Below are positions 1-11,864 of a DNA stretch of 60,980 bases, piece by piece. The stretch covers positions 43,301 to 104,280 of the forward strand of contig NW_022985237.1 of the NCBI RefSeq assembly GCF_010093535.1, given 5' to 3'. A program made the position numbers and the translations under genes. The notes beneath the pieces are model-generated. The model did no database searches. It had not been told where the DNA came from and worked only from the letters and a program-made list of their open reading frames with translations. How positions within the stretch are numbered: the first letter of the stretch is position 1; each line of letters opens with the position of its first letter. The stretch is from Lindgomyces ingoldianus (lineage: Eukaryota; Ascomycota; Dothideomycetes; Pleosporales; Lindgomycetaceae).

Positions 1-80
1 AATCAATCAATCATCCCATACATCATATCCAAACCCATCATTCATCTCAGGAAGCCTAGAAACAGTGCTTCAATCTAACA
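1..80 (+). mobile_element. Copia-1 family LTR, 3' part, cut by the window start
   Basis: The stretch matches the last 80 bases of the Copia-1 LTR as seen complete at 30736-31066, ending in the same ATCTAACA-type terminus (RIP form of ATCTGACA). It sits directly against a Fot/pogo fragment at base 81, so it was inserted into that fragment. The rest of the LTR lies left of the window, so solo LTR or full element cannot be decided. Confidence 0.85.
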
Positions 81-303
81 AGTTATTTATTATCTTTTAT
101 AGGACCTTGCACATAGCTACAGCACATTTTTTTAAGAGTTTTATGTCTTATTTAAAAGCTTAGAGCGCAAGCTGTATCTAACATTCTTTTAGCGCGTCTA
201 AGTAGTGTTGTGGGGAATACATTAGTGTAGGAAGGGTGGTTTAGTGGGGTCTTGGCAAAAGTAAGCGACTCGGGTGTGTGAGCAACTCGCCCGTGAAGTA
301 CGT
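81..303 (-). mobile_element. Fot/pogo element C, terminal fragment (C0)
   Basis: Bases 81-303 align with 10106-10334, the right end of the complete Fot/pogo copy C1, including the terminal inverted repeat ending in AAGTACGT followed by a TA. The inner part is cut by the Copia-1 LTR at base 80. Coding would run on the minus strand by analogy with C1. A spacer of about 33 bases (306-338) separates it from the Gypsy-A LTR. Confidence 0.8.
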
Positions 304-338
304 TACACTGCTATTAGTATCTATTAAAATGTTAAATG

Positions 339-631
339 TGTAACAGCGTAGGCAAGACAAATAGAGCTAAATGCTGTGTGAATCTATTTAAAAGCATATA
401 GAACTGCGTAGAGACTTAGAAACCTAGGAATTCTATTATCACCTATAGGCCTTGCACAAAAGGATATTAGAAAATCACTAAGCTATCTAAGAGAAGAGGT
501 GCAACTAAATACCTAAAGATAGAGGTAGTGTAGAGACTTGAATAAGAGGGGAGGTAGAGCTAATATAGTAAACCTTTAGATGTAAGTTTATTAAGCAACT
601 TAAAATTAAATAATTTAAGTGTATTATTATA
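339..631 (-). repeat. Gypsy-A1 LTR (left copy, 3' LTR)
   Basis: Aligns over its length with the 290-bp LTRs of the complete Gypsy-A3 (52032-52321 and 58940-59229). It starts TGTAACAGCG and ends TTATTATA, a RIP-changed GTTACA. Most differences from the least mutated copy are G-to-A or C-to-T. The sequence after it (CTACTCTTT) corresponds to the reverse of the polypurine tract of Gypsy-A3, which makes the element minus-strand. Confidence 0.85.
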
Positions 632-791
632 CTACTCTTTTTCTTATAGGCTAATAGTCTCTATCTATAGTAGTTAAAGTAGAAAAGTATTACTATCTTC
701 TTTTTATAAGCATGTTATAGAAAGTAAAGTAGATAGCTATAGCTTTAAAAAAGCTTTTTTAAGTGTACTTAAAATCTAAGTTTTATACTTA
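632..791 (-). mobile_element. Gypsy-A1 internal remnant, left piece
   Basis: The first part matches the region just inside the left LTR of Gypsy-A3. The last 70 bases match about 57780-57850 of Gypsy-A3 (gag side). Several kilobases of gag-pol between these points are therefore missing. The Fot/pogo copy C1 interrupts the remnant at the TA at 790-791, and the remnant resumes at 10337. Confidence 0.7.
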
Positions 792-1575
792 ACGTACTTC
801 ATAGGCGAGTCGCTCACACACCTGAGTCGCTCACTTTTGCCAAGACCCTACCCTAACAAACTCTATTATGGCCCATAACAACCCGCTCTAGCACTATATA
901 GTACAGTACAGCCTAGAATATTATTTAGATACTACTTCTGCTTCTTGCTTACATGTTCGCGTGTTATGCCTAGTCTAATTGCACTGTCTGTAGCGCCTTT
1001 AGGATAGCTTACCTACTTTAGCTTACACCTGCTTCTTTGCCTTCTTCCTGTTACTACGCGCCTTAAACTTCTTTAGAGCTATTAAGCGTAGGCTTTTTTA
1101 AATTATTAAAGTCTCTTTTGCCTTAATTTACTTTCTTTTATGTAATTTATATTATGTAGTAGCCTTATTAGCTGCTTAAAGCTTAGTAATTTTGTATTAC
1201 ACTAACACTAGCTTATGCGTAATTATTGCTGCCCCCTTTAAGACCTTTTTAAACACCTTAACTATAAAAGTTAGTAAACTATTTATATGCTTCTAAATTC
1301 TTATCTTTATAAGCATTAATTATAACCTAAGTTTTAGAGTATTGCTTAGGGTTTATAACTGCTAGAGCTTATTATATACAGGTAGTAGTAGTAATAGAGT
1401 GCGTAACTTTACATTAAGGCCTATTATAACTTATTATAGGTTAAAAGGAACTAATCTAGCGCTTTAGAACCCTTTTTAGATATTACTAGAAGTAATTACA
1501 GCATTTTAGGCTGCTTTAAAGCATAGTAGAAACTTTATCTTTATAATATAAGTAATCTAGTTGCGCATAAGGTTT

Positions 1576-2167
1576 TGTTACGATCTACGGTTGGACCAGC
1601 GTAACCCCACCAGCAGTGCTCCACAATCTGGCTGGTTTGGGACAGGGCTCGCCTACGGACCAATCGGAGGACCCGGGGACAGCACGGCTACCCAAAATCA
1701 TGGAAGAATGCGTTGTCTAATAGGAGAATAGGACGCGAAGCTTACAAGTCTAAGAGAGCTTAGCAAGCTCTGCTAGGTAAGCTTGTGTAAGCTTATTTAA
1801 CTTGCCTTAGCGTCTTTAGCATATGTATATAGTTCCTACATTAAACAACCTTTAGAAGGTGTGTTTAACATTTAGTTTATTTATTACATAGACTAAGTAG
1901 CATTTAGCTTTCTAAAGAGCTGTAATACTATTTGTATATCTTGCACTATATATACCTTTAACTCTGTCCGCAAGGACTGTTTAACCTAGCTACCCTACTG
2001 CTGCATTAAGGGCAAACCACAATCTAGTCTCCCTATAACCTCCTCCATTAGCCTAATAGCCTGTATGTAGGACTGTACACCCTACTAGATTAGCCCCTAC
2101 TTTTTGTCCTACTTCCCCTTAGGAATATCTACAGACCTAAGTGCTTCCTAAAGTAAGAATTATAACA
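1576..2167 (+). repeat. Gypsy-B 5' LTR
   Basis: 592 bp, TGTTACGATC to ATTATAACA. Its outer 140 bases keep CpG-containing sequence that is mutated in the 3' LTR, while its inner end is strongly RIP-changed. The two LTRs are therefore complementary mosaics of the ancestral sequence. Confidence 0.95.
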
Positions 2168-2299
2168 TTAAACACTACCTTTTTAAAAAGTATAGTAACT
2201 TTACAATATAACTTAGATTCTAACATAGCCTATGCTGCGCTATTAGGATCTACAGAAGTTCCTACCTAAAGCAAAGCTGTTTTAGCAGAACAGATTAAC

Positions 2300-5200
2300 T
2301 TAATCTAGGACAACATTAAAGAACTCTAGCAGATTAGTAACAAGGTTAGCAACTTATTAAAACTTAAATAAAAAATAGCTAACCTTTGTTAAAAAACTAT
2401 AAACTTATAAAACTCTCTACTTTTTATTAACCTTTACAAGGCAACTACCTAAGCCTATTAAATACATAAACTATAAGTAGAACTAGTAAAAGTTTAAAAT
2501 ATTTTAATAGATAAAGTAAGTGTTGCTGCTAAGAAGGCTTTAAAACTAGCCTTTTTAAAGCCTTTTAAAGAATTATTAAAAGACCTCTAACTATTCTTTA
2601 CTAGATGCCACCTTTATATGTAATATAATAAAGGAGCATTTTAGACTAACACAGAAATAATCTCTTAGATAAGATTACACTTAAAAGGCCTCTCTGCAAT
2701 CTAGTTCTAACTCTACGCTAACAATTAGATAGACTTTAGAGCTAATAGCGCACTACTTAACTTTAAAACTAAGAAAGTATTTAGCAGCGTTAAAAACTTT
2801 AAATTAGCCCTATTAGCTATTTATAAGACCTTAGACAAGAAAAGGATTGCAGCTAACAGACTAGACAACATAAAACAAGGCAGCAGACTAGTCTAAAACT
2901 ATGCAGCACGCTTTAGAGAGCAAATAGCCATCTGCAGATAGAATAACTAGAAAGCCTTATGCTGCATGTTTTATAACAGACTAAATAACAAAGTAAAAGA
3001 TAAGTTTATGCACATAGACTAACTAACTACTATTAAAAAATATATTAAAAAAGCAACAACTTATAATAATTACTATAAGGAATGTAATAAAGAAAAGAAA
3101 TTAAAGGGAACTTTCTAGAAGCTAGAATTTATTCCTAAAAAGAAAAAGCTTTTATAATATAATAAAAAGCTAATAGACCTTAGTTATGTAAAGCATATAT
3201 AAAGCCCCCCCTCTAAAAAGAGCTAAGTTCTAGGACGCAATAGGCTGCCTTTAATAAAGAAATAACAAAAGTAGCTAGAGAACAAGGCCTGCCTAAACTA
3301 TAGAAAAGTAGGACATTTCTACTAAAACTACCTAGACTTCTAGAAGGGGGAGAATAAAAATACTACTATAACAATAAAAGCTATTACTGCTAAATATAGC
3401 CTTATAGATAAGGAAATATAAGAAAGACTAAATAACAGACTTTACTAGTAATATAGAGAAAATTACTTCTTAAACAACTACTTTAAACTATATTAGAAGG
3501 TAGTTATTTAGAACTTTAGCAGCTTTAATATAGTATTATAGGACCTTATAATTCTTAAAGGATATAAAGAAGAGACTTAAATCTAGAGATATATTATAAA
3601 TGTTTAGAAAGAAAAAGAATAGTTCTCTCTCTAAAACTAAACCCTTAGCACTTTAGTAAAAGAGCTTTCCTAACAGTTTTAGGGATGTAAGTGCTAGAAG
3701 TGCAGGCTATAACATAACTACTCTAGTAATTGTATAGTCTTACTTTATTAAATAAACATTAGCAATAACTACTTAACATTTAACATTATATAAAGGATAG
3801 CTAAAGTTAAATATAACAGTATAAATAAAAAAAAGTAATAGTAATTTTTTACTAAGATTAAAGATTAAAAGCTAGAATAGCTAGGCAAACCTGCTAAGTT
3901 TAAAGTACTATAACTAGCTTCTAAAAAACCTAAGACACTGCTTCTAAGCCTAGCAATCTCTAGAAAAGCTCTTGCAATATAACAGAACTACAGACAATGC
4001 GTTCTTTGCAGAAGTAGCACCTATAGCACTAACAATTGCTAATAGAAAGAGCACCCTGTACAGCTAGTACAAACAAAAGAATACCCTTAGTAAACTTAAG
4101 AAAGTCCCCTTAACACATTACACAGACCTAATAAGTGTCTGTACCCCTAGTACTAGTGTACACAATAATACTGTGTTAGGCACTAGGACAACAAACATTA
4201 AGTAGGATGGTGGCCCACATAGGAAAGGAACTACAATAGTTGCCTATAGCAAGGAACAGCCTCAGCCTGTGAAACTACAAACTGTTACACTTGTTAGACA
4301 GCTCCCCCTTACAAATAAAAAGAGTAGATAAAGTGTAATAAATAAAAGAATTACAAGTTTTACTACTTTTAGTAAAAGGCAGCAAGAAAGAAAGACTACC
4401 TAATGTTATATTATTTAGTTAAAGATTATAAATATAAAGCAGCTAACTACTATAATTAAGAACATTAAATTTATAAAAAAAAGAAGTATAAGTTTAATAA
4501 TAACTTATAAGATATTAATTCTTATCCTCTTTTAGATAAAAAAGTTAAACATAATATATTAGCAGTAATTATAGTAGGGTAAGGGGCAAGACACAGCCTA
4601 ACAACTACCTTTATGTATAAAGGATGGCCTAGACTAGCCCTTGTAGACAGCAGATGCACCTTTACTGCTATAGATAAGAATTAAGTAGATAAATAAGGTA
4701 TACTATTCTGCATAAAAAAAAACCTGTTTAAAGTAACCCTTGCTAACGCCTTATTAATTAAGTATAGTAGAGGATAGATTAACCTAGAAACCTATAAAAA
4801 AAACTTTAAAACTTTAAACATAAAAGATTAGAGGTCTATAAACATACTTAAGCTAGAAGGCAAATATAATGTAATTCTAGGCTATAACTAGCTTAGAACA
4901 CATAACCCTGCAATTAATTAGAGAACTATAACTATAAAAACTCCTAACAACCACGCACGCATAACCTAGTCAGCATGCCATGATAACAGATGCCTAGTCT
5001 ATAAATAAGCAAAGCAGGGTAGTAGTTACTACCCTAAGAAAAGAAAGCTTTAGAAATTCCTTTACTAGAAACTAAAAGCTTAGGCAATAAAAATAATAAA
5101 AAAAAAGCTTAAAAAAGTCTCTTATAAAGAAATTAAAGTAGACAAGGATGTAGAATAAATTAGTGTTATATAAGCCTAAGAAGAAAGACAAATTCTGCCT

Positions 5201-8050
5201 AAATACAAAGACTATAAGAACATATTTAAAACACTAGAGGATTCTAGAGAGCTACTACTATATTAACCTTAAGACTACGCTATTAACTTAATAAAGGATT
5301 ATAATCTAAAAACACATAAGCTCTGCCTCTTAACTAGGGCACAGAAGAAGGCCTTATAAGAATATGTTAACAGGATGTTAGCATAAGGCTACATTTAAGA
5401 AAGCTACAGCTCTATAGCTTTAGCAGTAGTCTTTGCTAAAAAAAAAGAAGAAAAGATCTAAGTCTATTAGGACTATAAAACTCTAAATAATAACATAATC
5501 TAAGATTAATTTTCTTTACTAATTATTTAGAATATTATAAACTAACTAAAAAAAACCTAGTACTTTATAAAGTTTAATGTACAAGATAGATTTAACAAAA
5601 TAAAGATATAAAAAAGAGATAAATAGCTTACAGCGTTTAGAACCCTATAAAGACTCTATAAATTATTAGTAATGCTGTTTAGCCTAATAAACGCCCTAGT
5701 AATGTTTTAATAAATTATTAACATAGCTCTTAACCTATACTTTAACGTTTTTACTCTAGTATATTTAGATAATGTCCTTATCTACTTAAAGGACACCCTA
5801 GAAGACTATGTATAAAAGGTATAAAAAGTCTTAGAATAGCTTAGGAAGTACAGACTTTACCTGCAGCTCTTTAAATACAAGTTCTATGTTACTAAGATAG
5901 AATACTTAGGATTTATAATTAATAAAAAAAAAATAAAAATTAACCTAGCTAAAGTATAGAAGGTGCTTAAGTAGCTAGAACTAATAATAGTTAAAAAAGT
6001 AAAAGAATTCTTAAGACTATTAGGCTACATTAGATAAATAATTAGAAACTATTTAAAAATTACTATACTATTAATAAATACTATAACTAAGAAGTAGGTA
6101 ACAGCAAAGTTTGTCTAGACTCTAGAAATAAATAAAGCATTTACAACACTAAAACAAGCTATAATAGACAAACTAGTACTAAGAATGTATAACCTATAAC
6201 TAGATACAAAGATCTACACAGACGCATCCCTTAGAGCCAGCAGAGCTGCGTTATACTAAAAACAGGAAGACAGAAAATAGCACCTAGTTGCGTACTATTC
6301 TGCCAAGTTCTTAGGACCTAAAGTAGGCTACAGCATACCTAACAAAGAGCTAAAAGCAATATTAAATGCTATAAAGGTATAGGCTATAGAGCTACACAGA
6401 ATAGTAAAACCTTTTAACATTATAATAGACTATGTAAATTTAGTTACATTCTTAATAGTAAAAAAACTGTCACCTATGCACATAAAATAGGCAATAGAAC
6501 TTACATAGTTTAACTGTATTATTAAACATGTACCTAAAGCATAGAATTAGTAAGCTAACGCCCTTAGCTAAAGACTAGACTACTTTAATAAAGAAGAAAA
6601 AGGAACTAAGAAGTTTACACTTTTTAAAAAAACTAATAAAGAATAAATTTATAATAGGCCCTAACTTATAAAAGAATTTTACATGCTTATAGCTAGTAAA
6701 TAAGAATAGAAAAACTTAATCTAAAAATATTATAAATCTTTAATGTTTAGATATCTAGGAATTAGCACTCTTTAGAAGAAACTAAGGGCTGCTATACTAT
6801 AACAAATACTAAAAGTAAAGTAACTATGCACAGAAGTGCTTAGAGAATGTAATACCTGCAATAAAAATAATTTAAAAAGGTATAAGGCCTATAGAAATCT
6901 CTAACTAATTAAAGCACTAAAGTTACTATAGACAATAATTATAATAGACTTTATTACAGGACTACCCCTGTCTAAAGAACTAGGTATAGACAGGATGTGC
7001 GACATAATTATAGTGGCCCTAGATAAAACTACTAAGTATCTACACACTTAGCCCTTAGAAAAAACAATAACAGCTAAAAAATTTATTTATAAATTAAAGT
7101 AAAACATAATATTAGTATATAAATGCCTAAAGATTATTATCTCTAATTAAGATAAGCTGTTTACTAGCAGCTTCTAGAAAGCAGTAATGCAACACCTTAG
7201 CATAGTACATAAGCTATTAACAGCCTACTACCTGCAGACAGACAGACAGACTAAAAGAGTAAATGCAGAAATAGAGAAATATCTAAGGAAGTACATTTCC
7301 TACACTTAGGATAACTAGGCAGAATAGCTTCTAATAGTATAATTAGTAATTAATAACATAGAATTAGCTATAATAAAAGAAACGCTATATAAGGCTAATT
7401 TTAGATATAACTTATACTTTAAGTTGCATAAAAACTAACCTATAGACCTATAAGAGTTAGTAGATTAGCTAACAGACCTATGTTAAATACATAAAAGATT
7501 AGCTGTTAAAGCAAGGTCTAGCAGAGCAATAATAAAAAAATACATAAATAAATTATAATAACTAGGACTAGAAATCTACCTAGAAGATTATGTGTATCTT
7601 AACACTAAAAACCTAAAGATACTAAGACCCTCTAGAAAGCTAGCAGAAAAAAGAATAGGACTATATAAAGTCCTTTAAACTTAGCAAAACAACTGCAAGC
7701 TTAAGCTTCCTCTACATATAAAAATACACCTATAGTTCTATATCTTTAGACTAGAAAAGGCACCTAAGGAAATTCCTCTATCTACATAAAAATAAGAGGA
7801 CAAAGAAACAGAATATAAAGTTAAACACATAATAAGTAATTAAAAGAATTAAAAAGAATTTTTAGTAAAATAAAAAAAGTAGCTTACTAGTAAAAACACA
7901 TAGAAACTAGCTAAGAATTTAAGGAACGCGCAGCTGTTAGTATAAAGGTACTTTTAGGCTTGTCTAAAAGAAACTAGCTAGGCAATAAGGCACCTATATT
8001 AAAAGGAACAGCTATGTTATTACTAGATAGCAGCAGCCTTTAGAGACAAG
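2300..8050 (+). pseudogene. Gypsy-B gag-pol pseudogene
   Basis: Motifs appear in the order expected of a Ty3/gypsy chromovirus. A CCHC knuckle relic near 3288-3345 reads CLNYRKVGHFYQNY, with two Cys changed to Tyr and Gly to Arg. A protease-like ALVDSRCTF is at about 4637, with Gly of DSG changed to Arg. Reverse transcriptase reads VYLDNVLIY near 5757-5785, the second catalytic Asp now Asn. RNase H is around 6200-6650. Integrase around 6700-7460 includes YYLQTDRQT near 7220. A chromodomain-like stretch (EYKVKHIIS, then EFLVK) is at about 7810-7950. Nearly every Trp and Gln position is a TAG or TAA. Start and end are approximate; the element cannot encode its own proteins. Confidence 0.88.
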
Positions 8051-8655
8051 TTTTAACTAATAATAGTTAAAGAGGGGAACAGCCCCCTACTTTAGCCTTA
8101 AGGGCTTTTATCTTGTCTAGAGAGGATAGATCTCCCTTTAAATACTTTATGTAATAAGCTTCTAATAGATTTAGTAATTTTTAGATGTAATTCTATTTAG
8201 AACGCTTCTTAGCCTTTGCCTCTAAAGTCTTCTAAACCTAATGTAACATCTTGTTATTAAGATCCTGCTCTTAAACCTTTATAGTAACTGCTTTCTAAAG
8301 AAGCGCTTCTCTCTCTTTCTCTAAGCAATTCTACGCAGCGTTAGAAATAAAAGTGTTGCATTTACTATTTTTTTTTACACACTTAACGCACTTGTCTAAG
8401 AACAAAGTTAACATATAAGATAACCTTAAAGACTAGCAAGCACTATAGGGCCTTATTTTTGTCTAACAAAGAGGATTAAAATAATAAATAATATAAGGAC
8501 AGTAGAATAAGCAAGACTAACAAGCTATTTAGTATAGGATAAATAGATGTTAAGAATGCTTTTTAGCAAGCAGATGCTTACCTTATAAACAAACCCTTAC
8601 TAACATAGTTGTGTGAGCAGAGCGGCGAGGACGCCGCTAGGGAGAGGGGGCAGCG

Positions 8656-9247
8656 TGTTACAATCTACAGTTAGACCAGCGTAACCCCACCAGCAGTGCT
8701 CCACAATCTGGCTGGTTTGGGACAGGGCTCGCCTACAGACTAATTAGAGGACCTAGGGACAGCACAGCTACCCAAAATTATGGAAGAATGCGTTGTCTAA
8801 TAGGAGAATAGGACGCGAAGCTTACAAGTCTAAAAGAGCTTAGCAAGCTCTGCTAGGCAGGCTTATGTAAGCTTGTTTAACTCGCCTTAGCGTCCTTAGC
8901 ATATGTATATAGTTCCCACATTAAATAACCTTTAGAAGGTGTGTTTAACATTTAGTTTATTTATTACATAGACTAAGTAGCATTTAGCTTTCTAAAGAGC
9001 TGTAATACTATTTGTATATCTTGCACTATATATACCTCTAACCCTGTCTGCAAGGACTGTTTGACCTGGCCACCCTACTGCCGCATTAAGGGCAAACCAC
9101 GATCCGGTCTCCCTATAACCTCCTCTATTAGCCCAATAGCCTGTACGTAGGACTGTACACCCTACCGGATTGGCCCCTACCTCTCGTCCTACTTCCCCCT
9201 AGGAATATCCACAGACCCGAGTGCTTCCCGAAGCAAGGATTGTAACA
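8656..9247 (+). repeat. Gypsy-B 3' LTR
   Basis: 592 bp, TGTTACAATC to GATTGTAACA, preceded by the polypurine tract. The outer 250 bases are the least mutated part (for example CACGATCCGGTC where the 5' LTR has CACAATCTAGTC). The first 150 bases are more mutated than in the 5' LTR. Confidence 0.95.
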
Positions 9248-10336
9248 GGTTTTTAGCTTAGCGCCTATATGCCTTTTTTAAAGGAGTAAAACAACCTATA
9301 TTAAGTAGCTGTAAGAGGTGTAATAAGTAAAAAAGCATGTAAATAGTAATAATCTTATTATCCTTATAGTATTACTAGAAATAAAGTAAGTTATAGCTTT
9401 TATAGCTGTTAATAACTAGCAGATAGTAGCTGCTAACAGTACACTTCTTTATATACACATTAAAGTGCTTTAACTAGTCTAGACTAAGCTAATTAGTAGT
9501 CTAGCTGTGCTTAGAGATTATAATAACTTAATTCTAAAGTAGATTTTTCTCTTTGTACTAGTTTAAAAGGTAGTTGCTACCTTAAAAGATAATAAAGAGT
9601 AGAATAGCCTACCCTTTAGCATTAATGCCCTAGATAGCTGTTGTCTACTCCTAGTTACCTAGCTAGACTGCTTTTAGCTGTCCTTGTCTCTTTAAACCTA
9701 TAACAACTACTCTAGTAGATATCTAGCCTATTATAAACCCTGTTTTGTTAAAGTTGTATGTGTTGTTATCTTAGATGCTATACTTAGCTTTAATATTCTT
9801 TATAAGGTTAAACTAGCCTTAAATTACTATAGAATTCTTATAAAAAGCTTTTTTCTAGTTATAGTTATACTTAAACTTTACTTTAAGCTTTAAGTAACAC
9901 TTAATAAACATATTAGGCTAGCTTATGCTAACATAGCCTATATTACACTTAGCGCGCAAAGAATTAGCTATATTAGCTACAGCTACTAGCTAGGGGGGAA
10001 ATCCTTACGCATCTAGCTTAAGTATGTGCTAAATAATTACCTACTTCTTGTTATTATCTAGCTTTTATAAGTTAGCTGTATAATTAGCTTAGAAAGGTTG
10101 TCTAGCGCGTTAGTTGCTTATTATTTTTTAAAGAACCCTGTAGATAGCTGCAGCGTGTTAGTTAAAAAGTATTACGTCTTATTTAAGAGCTTAGAGCATA
10201 AGCTGCATCTAATGTTCTTTTAACACGTTTAAGTAGTGTTATTAAGAATGCATTAGTGTAGGAAGAGTAGTGTGGTAGAGTCTTAGCAAAAGTAAGCAAC
10301 TTAGGTGTGTAAGCAACTCGCCTATGAAGTACGTTA

Positions 10337-10607
10337 TAAGCTAAGCTATATTTTTTTAAAAAGTAAAAGAACTCTTTTAATTTAAATATAAACCTTTTAG
10401 TAGCTACATTAATAAAGCGTTCTTTAAAAGTAAAAAAACACATCTTTTTTTTATTTAAAACTTTTAAACATTTATTACACTTTAGTTTTTTATTACTAAT
10501 ACTAAACTAAGCTTAGAAAAACATAATTATTTTTATTATACTTTTAAACTAAAAGTTATGTAACTTAGCTAGGTATCTAAGCTCTAGGTATTTCTTTGCA
10601 ATGCTAG
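10337..10607 (-). mobile_element. Gypsy-A1 internal remnant, right piece
   Basis: Aligns with about 57850-58127 of Gypsy-A3 (gag region, minus strand). It is the continuation of the remnant ending at 791. It joins directly to the LTR now starting at 10957, so about 800 bases present between gag and LTR in Gypsy-A3 are missing here. An 86-codon open stretch at 10183-10443 on the minus strand crosses the Fot/Gypsy junction and has no support as a gene. Confidence 0.75.
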
Positions 10608-10612
10608 CAGTG

Positions 10613-10953
10613 TGTTAGATTAAAGCACTGTTTCTAGGCTTCCTGAGATGAATGATGGGTTTGGATATGATGTATGGGATGATGATTGATTGTATTGATT
10701 TATTGATCCTTTTTCTGCTCTACTCGTGTTGCTCGGCTTTTTGTTTTGCCGATCCGAGTCCCTCGCGCACTTGCCCTATGCGCGACCAGCTTGCAACATG
10801 CTGCAAAATGCTGCAAAATGCTGCAAAATGCTGCAATTTGCTGCAACATGCAGCAATTTGCAGCAACATACTGTTCGAGCTTATTGCTCGTACTATGTAG
10901 CAGCTTTCGTCAAGCGTTCCTCCTGTCTTGACAGTAGGTGCGCATATCTGACA
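10613..10953 (-). mobile_element. Solo LTR of Copia-1 family
   Basis: 341 bp bounded by TGTTAGATT and ATCTGACA, with a perfect 5-bp target duplication CAGTG (10608-10612 and 10954-10958). It lacks any internal region, so it is a product of LTR-LTR recombination. It keeps many CpG sites and is far less mutated than its surroundings. Eight decamer units of the type CTGCAAAATG lie in its centre (about 10791-10870). It landed at the junction between Gypsy-A1 internal DNA and a Gypsy-A LTR. Confidence 0.93.
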
Positions 10954-10956
10954 CAG

Positions 10957-11247
10957 TGTAACGGCGCAGGCAAGACAATGGATCCGAATGCGGTAGGAAT
11001 CCACTCAGAGGCATATAGGAGTGCGTGGGGACTTAATGACCTAGGAATACTATTAACACCTATAGGCCTTGTATAAAAAGATATTAGAAAACTACTAAGC
11101 TAGCTAAGAGAAAAGATGCAACTAAATACTAAGAGGAATAAAAGTAACTGTCGAGGATAGAGTTAAGTTAAAGTTAGAGCTAATATATAGGCCCTTTAGA
11201 TAGGTTCTAAGCAACCTAAAATAAAATAATTTATAAGAATTATTACA
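10957..11247 (-). repeat. Gypsy-A LTR shared by A1 and A2
   Basis: About 291 bp, TGTAACGGCG to ATTATTACA. Its first two bases belong to the target duplication of the solo Copia-1 LTR. To its left is Gypsy-A1 internal sequence; to its right is the polypurine-side region of a second Gypsy-A body. One LTR therefore serves two element bodies. Confidence 0.88.
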
Positions 11248-11787
11248 GTACTCCTTTTTTATAAGCTAATATTTTCTATTTATAGTATTTAAAAACCATT
11301 TAAATAAAATAAACTAAAGCATAACCTTTTAATAAAAATTTCCTGTTACTAAAAAATAGACTACAAGCCTAATACCTATATAATACCTCTGTTATAATGT
11401 TTTTGTTTAGTAGTAACTAGTAGTATAGTTATTATTAATATAGTAAATTTATATTTATAGTAATAAGTGTTTACTTACCTTACTTATATAGTCTAGTTAA
11501 TGTTATTAATTTTTTTTTAGTAATTAGTAATTCTCTACTATGTAGATATTATTATACACTTAACATCTTATAGCTTAGTCTACTAACTAATTATAGTACT
11601 AAAAAACCTAACAACTATACTACTCTACTTGCATTCTAAAGCCTTTTTAAAGACATTTAAGTTATCTACTTTTAAGCTACCTACGCCTTTACTTATAGCT
11701 TGTAGGTTAAGTTTTCTTTTTAGTTTTTAAATTAAAGAAATGTAAATGTTACACTTTACATAATAAAAAATATAACTTTATATAAAT

Positions 11788-11864
11788 TGTTGTATACAGC
11801 TATCCGTCTATATATATCCTTCTGCTGTGCTAGCTAGAAGGTTAACCTTTTAGCAAACGCAACA
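11788..11864 (-). mobile_element. Solo LTR of the TRIM-like element, 77 bp
   Basis: A 77-bp insertion relative to Gypsy-A3, TGTTGTATAC to CGCAACA, with a perfect 5-bp target duplication TAAAT (11783-11787 and 11865-11869). It is the reverse complement of the repeats at 13442-13519 and 13781-13855. By itself it could be called a MITE, but the paired copy shows it is an LTR. Relative orientation is fixed; strand depends on the orientation assigned to the full TRIM. Confidence 0.82.

Larger units (their letters stand above)
1576..9247 (+). mobile_element. Gypsy-B, complete Ty3/gypsy chromovirus, RIP-degraded
   Basis: A 7672-bp element with two 592-bp LTRs and a perfect 5-bp target duplication GGTTT (1571-1575 and 9248-9252). 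A polypurine tract (AGGGAGAGGGGGCAG, about 8640-8653) precedes the right LTR and sets the plus orientation. Recognisable order is gag zinc knuckle, protease, reverse transcriptase, RNase H, integrase and chromodomain, as expected for a fungal chromovirus. It is inserted in Fot/pogo copy C1. No frame is open. Confidence 0.95.
792..10334 (-). mobile_element. Fot/pogo (Tc1/mariner superfamily) DNA transposon C1, interrupted by Gypsy-B
   Basis: The inverted termini start ACGTACTTC and end GAAGTACGT with TA duplicated outside (790-791 and 10335-10336). The inverted repeats run through the GCTCACACACC and CTTTTGCCAAGACC segments. Subtracting Gypsy-B and its duplicated GGTTT leaves 1866 bp, exactly the length of the uninterrupted copy C2 (27923-29788), which lies in the opposite orientation. 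The halves are 792-1575 and 9253-10334. By comparison with C2 the transposase was coded on the minus strand; it is now full of stops. The element sits inside Gypsy-A1, and Gypsy-B inserted later into it. Confidence 0.88.
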
